From: JBBFMJ01 sp037441225
Lineage (GTDB): Bacteria; Acidobacteriota; Thermoanaerobaculia; UBA2201
DNA length: 10,820 nucleotides
Assembly (NCBI GenBank): GCA_037441225.1
Contig: JBBISU010000101.1
Span: forward strand, 1 to 10,820
Reading direction: 5' to 3'
In this document: positions 7,081 to 10,820 of the stretch, piece after piece
Position numbering within the stretch: position 1 is the first letter of the stretch
Layout: each line of letters begins with the position of its first letter
The notes under the pieces: model-generated
What the model saw: only the letters and a program-made list of their open reading frames with translations
Database searches by the model: none
Told to the model about the DNA's origin: nothing
Position numbers and translations under genes: made by a program

Positions 7081-8045
7081 AGAAGTTTCTAATCTTTATA
7101 ATTTTTGCCTCCCTTCAGGTGAAGGGAGGCATATTTAATTTAAGACAAAATAAAGCAATATTAGGTGAGCCAGTTATACTTGAGATAAAAGATTTAAGGC
7201 AATATCCTTTATGGGCACAAAATTATTTATTCATTGAAGGACCTGAAATAGAATGCATAGAACTTGAAAAATATCAGGATAGAAGAAGAATAAATTTAGT
7301 TGACTATTTTAAATCTTATGGAGATTATGAAATAAAAATAATACCAGATTCAACTATTTGTAATCTTTCAAAGGAGTTAAAAAAACAAAAAGAAGAATTA
7401 GAAAGAATAGAAGATGAAAAGGAATATGAAATAATGAAGATGAAAATAGAAGAAGATGAAAAGAAAATAGAATATTTAAAGAAACAGGAGCATCTTTATA
7501 CAATAATTTCATCTTTTAAAATAGAAATAGATTATCCACAAGATTTTGATAAGCAAATATACGAAAATTATTTAAAGAATAAAGAGAGTTTGTCATCCTT
7601 TTGGGACAAAGGGTATTTCAATGAGAATTTGGAAGATTTTAAAAATTTGATAGATGAAATATTAAAGCATCCAGAGAGTAGTTTTTATCCCTGGGCAATG
7701 TATTTGGTATTGAGAAAAAGTTTAATTTATTCAAGGAGCTTAAAAGAGGAATACAATAAAATAAGTTTAAATGAAAAGGGCATTGCAAAAAAGTATGATA
7801 ACAAAGAAAAGGTAAAATTTTTGGAAGAAATGATAAAGGGAATAGAAAAGATAGAAAAAGATTTTAAAGAATTCCCATTTTTAGATGAACTTGTATTTCA
7901 AAAAGGTATGTTATCATTTTTATTGGGAATAAATGATGAAGAATTAAATAAGATATTCAATCAAGCAAAAGATATGACAGAAGAAAAGGAATTAAAAGAA
8001 ATGGCAGAGAAATTTTTAACAATGTTAAATGGAGAAAAAAGGTAA
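7077..8045 (+). CDS. Gene C: exported coiled-coil protein of unknown function
   Basis: The ATG overlaps the gene B stop (ATGA), with a modest GAAGG at 7068-7072, so translation is probably coupled. The 322-residue product starts with a signal peptide (MKKFLIFIIFASLQVKG). Residues 20-90, with NKAILGEPVILEIKDL, look beta-rich like the entry strand of an Ig-like domain. Residues about 95-140 are a Lys/Glu-rich coiled coil (KKQKEELERIEDEKEYEI). The rest is mostly helical and charged, with a possible repeat-like helical region in residues 180-320 (FYPWAMYLVLRKSL; FPFLDELVFQKGMLSFLLG). No catalytic motif is visible. It could be a periplasmic scaffold or partner of A and B. A perfect 10-bp hairpin lies within its signal-peptide codons. 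Confidence 0.85.
   Translation: MKKFLIFIIFASLQVKGGIFNLRQNKAILGEPVILEIKDLRQYPLWAQNYLFIEGPEIECIELEKYQDRRRINLVDYFKSYGDYEIKIIPDSTICNLSKELKKQKEELERIEDEKEYEIMKMKIEEDEKKIEYLKKQEHLYTIISSFKIEIDYPQDFDKQIYENYLKNKESLSSFWDKGYFNENLEDFKNLIDEILKHPESSFYPWAMYLVLRKSLIYSRSLKEEYNKISLNEKGIAKKYDNKEKVKFLEEMIKGIEKIEKDFKEFPFLDELVFQKGMLSFLLGINDEELNKIFNQAKDMTEEKELKEMAEKFLTMLNGEKR
7107..7130 (+). repeat. Perfect 10-bp inverted repeat inside the gene C signal-peptide codons
   Basis: GCCTCCCTTC (7107-7116) and GAAGGGAGGC (7121-7130) pair perfectly around the 4-base loop AGGT. It is very GC-rich for this DNA and sits 30 bases into the reading frame. No T-tract follows on the plus strand (ATATTTAATTT) and the minus side has A-runs, so it does not look like a standard terminator. 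It may be an mRNA hairpin that slows ribosomes or protects the 3' message. Confidence 0.8.
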
Positions 8046-8154
8046 ATTATAATTTCCTTGAATTAAATATTTTATTTTCTATAAGAAAATGATAGAGTTA
8101 AAGAAAGCACAATGATAATTTTATTTCTTTTAAATTATTTGTAAATTTTAAAAA

Positions 8155-8424
8155 TTATACCAAAATTTTCCTTTTTTTGAAAATAAACATCAAATTCCTT
8201 AAATAGATAAAAACTCCACCCATTTGCCCTAAAATAAAAACAGGATCTTTTCTATAAATTGCATAAAAGAGCAAAATAAGTCCGCCAAAAAGAGAAAAAT
8301 ACCAAAAAGAAACTGGCACAACGCTTTCTTTTTTTCTTTCAGAGACAATCCATTGGACTAAAAACCTCATAAAAAACATAAACTGCCCAAAAAAACCAAC
8401 CCCAAGCCAAATTTTATTTATCAT
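8155..8424 (-). CDS. LAB_N domain membrane protein (lipid-A-disaccharide synthase N-terminal-like)
   Basis: A stand-alone LAB_N protein (pfam07578) of 89 residues with about three membrane segments. Signature stretches are FMRFLVQWIVSERKKESVVP (19-38), FWYFSLFGGLILLFYAIYR and DPVFILGQMGGVFIYLRNL. The domain name comes from its fusion to LpxB in some species; the free form is often encoded next to a polyprenyl-phosphate glycosyltransferase, as here, and its biochemical role is not settled. Start choice is supported by GGAGG (8435-8431) six bases upstream, lying within the 3' end of the glycosyltransferase gene; the genes overlap by 11 bases. It is not an LpxB enzyme by itself. Confidence 0.9.
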   Translation of the reverse strand: MINKIWLGVGFFGQFMFFMRFLVQWIVSERKKESVVPVSFWYFSLFGGLILLFYAIYRKDPVFILGQMGGVFIYLRNLMFIFKKRKILV

Positions 8425-9124
8425 TTATTTCCTCCACAGTATACTTTATAATCCTTTTTTTAAGCCAAAGCATACCCCTTAAATCCTGCAAGCCCAATCT
8501 TAGCCGTTCCCAAGTGCCATATTTTGACTTACCCTTGTACCTTTCCCTGTGTTTTACTTTAACTTCTTTAACCTTAAAACCCTCCCACAATACAAGAATA
8601 GGAAGAAATCTATGGATTGTTTTAAAGGGTGGAATAAATTTTAAAATATCTTTCTTAAAAACCCTCAATCCACATCCAATATCTTGAAAAGGGTCTTTTA
8701 AAACAAACTTTCTAAAGGAATTTGCAATTTTAGAAGAAATCTTTTTCCAGGGACTATCTTTTCTTTTTTCTCTTACGCCTATTACCATATCAAAATTATC
8801 AATTTCTTTTAAAAGTACAGGTATATCTTCCGGTAAATTTTGCCCATCCCCATCCATTGTAATAATTAAATCACCTCTTGAATTTAAAATCCCAGCCCAG
8901 ATGGCAGATGACTGACCTCCATTTTCCTTTGCTTTTAAAACCCTTAAATTTTTAATCTCTTTTTTTAAATTAAAAAGATTTTTTAATGTATCATCATTGG
9001 AGCCATCATCAATTGAAATAATTTCAAATTCTTCTTTTAAATTTGATAAGACCTCCAGAGCTTCCTTTATCACAAAGGAAACATTTTCCCCTTCATTATA
9101 AAAAGGAACTACTAAAGAAATCAT
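8414..9124 (-). CDS. Family 2 glycosyltransferase, DPM1/ArnC-like
   Basis: A GT-A enzyme of 236 residues, probably making a polyprenyl-phosphate sugar or modifying an envelope glycolipid. Landmarks are VVPFYNEGENV (5-15), IDDGSNDDT (38-46), the metal-binding MDGDGQNLPED (90-100), DIGCGLRVFKK (148-158), HRFLPIL (171-177) and the basic HRERYKGKSKYG (192-203), the standard order in dolichol-phosphate-mannose-synthase-like proteins. It lacks the C-terminal transmembrane helices of ArnC; the LAB_N protein encoded directly downstream with an 11-base overlap may provide the membrane part. The start has no Shine-Dalgarno sequence and lies only 24 bases from the divergent signal peptidase start, so the message may be leaderless. 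Sugar and acceptor are unknown. It is related to, but clearly distinct from, the glycosyltransferase at 2002-2697. Confidence 0.92.
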   Translation of the reverse strand: MISLVVPFYNEGENVSFVIKEALEVLSNLKEEFEIISIDDGSNDDTLKNLFNLKKEIKNLRVLKAKENGGQSSAIWAGILNSRGDLIITMDGDGQNLPEDIPVLLKEIDNFDMVIGVREKRKDSPWKKISSKIANSFRKFVLKDPFQDIGCGLRVFKKDILKFIPPFKTIHRFLPILVLWEGFKVKEVKVKHRERYKGKSKYGTWERLRLGLQDLRGMLWLKKRIIKYTVEEINDK

Positions 9125-9148
9125 AAAAATATGTTATCATATTATCCT

Positions 9149-9865
9149 ATGAAAAAGAAAGAAAAAAAGGTTAAAGAAAAAAAGGACAAATTTAGGGAGT
9201 ACTATGAAGCAATTGCAGTTGCAGTCATTTTTGCTTCTTTTGTAAAGATTTTTATCTTACAGACCTATAAAATCCCAACAGAATCAATGGTAAAAACTCT
9301 TTTAGTAGGGGATCATTTAATAGTTGATAAATTTTCCTTCAGGGATCCAGGAAACAAATTATTTAAAGCAATCTTTCCTTTTAAAGATATTAAAAGAGGA
9401 GATGTGGTTGTTTTCAAATATCCAAAGGATCCAAAATTTTTCTTTGTGAAAAGGGCAATTGGTATCCCAGGTGATAAAATACAAATAATAAACAAAAAAA
9501 TTTATGTAAATGGGGAAGAACTGGAAGAACCTTATGCTTATTTTTCAGATAATAATATAATTCCACCGGATCCTTCAATCCCTGATTCAATAAGATTTAG
9601 AGATAACTTCCCGGAGACAATTGTTCCTGAAAATATGTATTTTTGTATTGGAGATAACAGGGACAATTCAAATGATTCAAGGGCTTGGGGTTTTGTTCCA
9701 AGGGATTACATTGCTGGGAGAGGATGGATAATTTACTGGTCCTACGAAGCACCAAGGTATGATCCAAATAAATCAATGTTGGATAAGACAGCTGATTTTT
9801 TATCAGTATTCATAAATTTCTTTAAAAAAACAAGGTGGGAAAGGACACTTGTTTGGGTTAGATAA
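9149..9865 (+). CDS. lepB: Signal peptidase I
   Basis: Membrane-anchored serine protease that removes signal peptides from exported proteins, using a Ser/Lys dyad on the outer face of the cytoplasmic membrane. With the start chosen here (238 residues), a basic head (MKKKEKKVKEKKDKFREYY) leads into one membrane helix (AIAVAVIFASFVKIFILQ). The catalytic Ser46 is in KIPTESMVKTL, the general-base Lys101 in FFVKRAIGIPGD, and the conserved GDNRDNSNDSRAWGFV is near residues 168-184. An in-frame ATG at 9131 would add six residues (MLSYYP) but would lie six bases from the divergent gene; neither start has a Shine-Dalgarno sequence, so 9149 is a judgement. The alkyltransferase-like gene follows after 15 bases. 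Confidence 0.94.
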   Translation: MKKKEKKVKEKKDKFREYYEAIAVAVIFASFVKIFILQTYKIPTESMVKTLLVGDHLIVDKFSFRDPGNKLFKAIFPFKDIKRGDVVVFKYPKDPKFFFVKRAIGIPGDKIQIINKKIYVNGEELEEPYAYFSDNNIIPPDPSIPDSIRFRDNFPETIVPENMYFCIGDNRDNSNDSRAWGFVPRDYIAGRGWIIYWSYEAPRYDPNKSMLDKTADFLSVFINFFKKTRWERTLVWVR

Positions 9866-9880
9866 ATTACAATTAAAATT

Positions 9881-10378
9881 ATGCCTAAAAAAAGGAAGAC
9901 CTGGAAAGAAAAATTAGAAGGATGCAAAAACTTCCCCAAAATAATAAAATTTGATCCAAAATTTCCCTGTGGAAAAGCATTGGAAAAAATGGGAGCAAAG
10001 CATGGTTCCTCTGTTGTCCTTGCACCTGGAAAAGAAGTAGATGAAATTATGAAAAAAGTTCCAAAGGGTAAAGTTATAACTATTAAAGAAATTTGTAAAA
10101 AACTTGCAGAAAAACATAAAGTTGATTTTTGTTGTACTCTAACAACTGGGATTTTTATAATGGTTTCTGCAAATGCAGCAGAAGAAGAAAGGATAAAAGG
10201 AGGGAAAAACATAACTCCATACTGGCGAACACTTAAAATGGGTGGTTTGTTAAATGAAAAATTTCCTGGCGGGGCTGAAAAACAAAAGAAAATTTTGGAA
10301 GAGGAAGGACATAAAATAATAAAAAAAGGGAAAAAATATATAGTATCTAATTTTGAGGACTATTTGGCAGTGTTATAA
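9881..10378 (+). CDS. MGMT-family alkyltransferase-like protein lacking the acceptor Cys
   Basis: A 165-residue protein of the O6-alkylguanine-DNA alkyltransferase superfamily. The DNA-binding helix-turn-helix region is recognisable in IMKKVPKGKVITIKEICKKL (about 56-75), and TTGIFIMVSANAAEE and ITPYWRTLKMGG follow. In repair enzymes the last region reads PCHR, with the alkyl-accepting Cys; here it is PYWR (113-116), so Cys-based alkyl transfer is not expected. Alkyltransferase-like (ATL) proteins with Trp in place of Cys bind alkylated guanine and recruit nucleotide excision repair, and that is the likely role. A similar MGMT-family subgroup with a KxxWxEKLE-type N-terminus occurs in other bacteria and archaea. 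It follows the signal peptidase gene by 15 bases without a visible ribosome binding site, and may be co-transcribed with it. Confidence 0.85.
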   Translation: MPKKRKTWKEKLEGCKNFPKIIKFDPKFPCGKALEKMGAKHGSSVVLAPGKEVDEIMKKVPKGKVITIKEICKKLAEKHKVDFCCTLTTGIFIMVSANAAEEERIKGGKNITPYWRTLKMGGLLNEKFPGGAEKQKKILEEEGHKIIKKGKKYIVSNFEDYLAVL

Positions 10379-10415
10379 AAAAGTTTTAATTAAATTTTTT
10401 AATTTTAAAAATAAT

Positions 10416-10443
10416 TTGATTTTATAAAAAAATATGATATAAT
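10416..10443 (+). promoter_or_regulatory. Promoter of the tRNA-Asn gene
   Basis: TTGATT (10416-10421), a 16-base spacer and TATAAT (10438-10443), with TGA just before the -10 forming an extended -10 element. Transcription is expected near 10450, one or two bases before the mature tRNA 5' end. Confidence 0.7.
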
Positions 10444-10451
10444 AAAATAAA

Positions 10452-10523
10452 TCCGGCGTAGCTCAATGGTAGAGCAAGTGGCTGTTAACCACGAGGTTGG
10501 GGGTTCGAGACCCTCCGCCGGAG
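10452..10523 (+). tRNA. trnN: tRNA-Asn (anticodon GTT)
   Basis: A complete 72-base cloverleaf. The acceptor stem TCCGGCG (10452-10458) pairs with CGCCGGA (10516-10522), leaving G10523 as discriminator. The D arm is GCTC-AATGGTA-GAGC (10461-10475). The anticodon loop CTGTTAA (10482-10488) places GTT at 10484-10486; the bottom four anticodon-stem pairs are perfect and the top pair (A-G) is mismatched. The T arm GGGGG-TTCGAGA-CCCTC (10499-10515) includes one G-T pair. CCA is not encoded and must be added by an enzyme. A run of six T (10525-10530) follows and probably ends transcription. Confidence 0.97.
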
Positions 10524-10530
10524 CTTTTTT

Positions 10531-10669
10531 GTCTTCCAATTTAAACAACATAATGATTCCTATCTGATATTATTTGTCTCCTTGCTCTGCTCTCTTTACC
10601 CTATGAAATACGAAGTTATCTCACGAGGCAAGCAACCCTATAAGGATTTTATTTTTATCAAAATTTCCC
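10531..10669. other. Spacer between tRNA-Asn and the next gene, no supported gene
   Basis: About 140 bases with less extreme AT content than other spacers. A frame opening at a TTG (10582) and running to 10797 reads through the helix-turn-helix gene in another frame and is not credible. I see no second copy of the tRNA 3' end, so no attachment-site evidence. Confidence 0.5.
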
Positions 10670-10698
10670 TTGACAACTATTGTATTTTTTTGTACATT
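10670..10698 (+). promoter_or_regulatory. Promoter giving a probably leaderless message for the helix-turn-helix gene
   Basis: A consensus TTGACA (10670-10675), a 17-base spacer and TACATT (10693-10698). The expected start of transcription, about 10705, is almost at the ATG at 10707, leaving no room for a ribosome binding site. Confidence 0.55.
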
Positions 10699-10706
10699 AT
10701 AGTCAG

Positions 10707-10820
10707 ATGGACGAACACACAGTCTATAAACTTGCCCGCAAAGGTCTTATCCCTTCCCTCAAAATCGCTGGTCAGTGGCGGTTTAAAAAAGATGTAATTG
10801 ATAAATGGATAAGCGAGGAA
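10707..10820 (+). CDS. Helix-turn-helix (excisionase/MerR-type) DNA-binding protein, 3' end outside the window
   Basis: The 38 visible codons read MDEHTVYKLARKGLIPSL then KIAGQWRFKKDVIDKWISEE and remain open at the window edge. This is the recognition helix and wing of the HTH_17/excisionase-like domain, a small DNA-binding module found in phage and plasmid excisionases and in chromosomal regulators. In most relatives about 12-15 residues of the type LTxxEVAxYLK precede the part equivalent to MDEHTVYK. Here the in-frame upstream codons, back to a TGA at 10671-10673, do not encode them, so the domain looks N-terminally short: a truncated gene, a sequence error or a genuinely short version. The rest of the protein cannot be seen. 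Confidence 0.7.
   Translation, partial: MDEHTVYKLARKGLIPSLKIAGQWRFKKDVIDKWISEE

Noticed and set aside
7107..7130. Intrinsic terminator inside gene C
   Set aside because: The stem is strong, but no T-tract follows on either strand, and the open frame continues for 300 codons.
8074..8090. Terminator formed by ATTTTCT / AGAAAAT between the convergent genes
   Set aside because: A 7-bp AT-dominated stem without a T-tract is expected by chance in such DNA.
9742..10212. 156-codon open frame on the minus strand
   Set aside because: It lies opposite two well-supported genes (signal peptidase and alkyltransferase-like) and its translation has no recognisable features.
10582..10797. 71-codon plus-strand frame with TTG start
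   Set aside because: It overlaps the helix-turn-helix frame out of register, lacks a ribosome binding site and resembles nothing known to me.

Overview
The window is AT-rich bacterial chromosome. It carries a type I-like (eukaryotic/Geobacter-like) citrate synthase, a VLCAD-type acyl-CoA dehydrogenase, a LAB_N membrane protein beside a family-2 glycosyltransferase (a pairing typical of lipid A-making, Gram-negative envelopes), a signal peptidase I, an alkyltransferase-like protein and a tRNA-Asn without encoded CCA. This fits an uncultivated diderm lineage. A WOR-3/Stahlbacteria/Hydrothermae-like or similar candidate phylum is a guess, not shown by the sequence. Two runs of exactly 100 N mark scaffold joins, so this is a draft, probably metagenomic, assembly.

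Layout. At the left edge a short open frame leaves the window on the minus strand (weak call), divergent from the citrate synthase gene (266-1555, plus), which ends in a strong intrinsic terminator. A minus-strand operon with overlapping genes follows: acyl-CoA dehydrogenase (4301-2685), glycosyltransferase (2697-2002) and a four-helix Phage_holin_4_2-like membrane protein (2005-1634). A very AT-rich, gene-free stretch of about 300 bases separates it from a three-gene plus-strand operon (4619-8045). Next come, on minus, a glycosyltransferase and the LAB_N protein (9124-8155); on plus, signal peptidase I and the alkyltransferase-like protein (9149-10378); then tRNA-Asn (10452-10523) with its own promoter, and the start of a helix-turn-helix gene that runs off the right edge.

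The least ordinary part is the operon at 4619-8045, with three exported proteins that I cannot assign to named families. Gene A (4619-6155) is broken in the assembly by a gap and a one-base frameshift. When repaired it reads as a protein of roughly 475-480 residues, Cys-rich towards its N-terminus, ending in an HRxGxxxDI ... HIHC pattern like the zinc-binding residues of LAS/M15 peptidases. Gene B (6168-7080) is a secreted protein interrupted by the second gap, with a beta-rich C-terminal domain. Gene C (7077-8045) is an exported, largely helical coiled-coil protein with a perfect 10-bp hairpin inside its signal-peptide codons. Tight spacing (12 bases, then a 4-base overlap) suggests co-expression. 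A 20-bp perfect palindrome overlaps the start region of gene A.

The rest is housekeeping: central carbon and fatty-acid metabolism on the left; envelope glycosylation, signal-peptide removal and an alkyl-DNA damage-sensing protein on the right. The signal peptidase would process the three exported proteins, but no direct functional link is visible.
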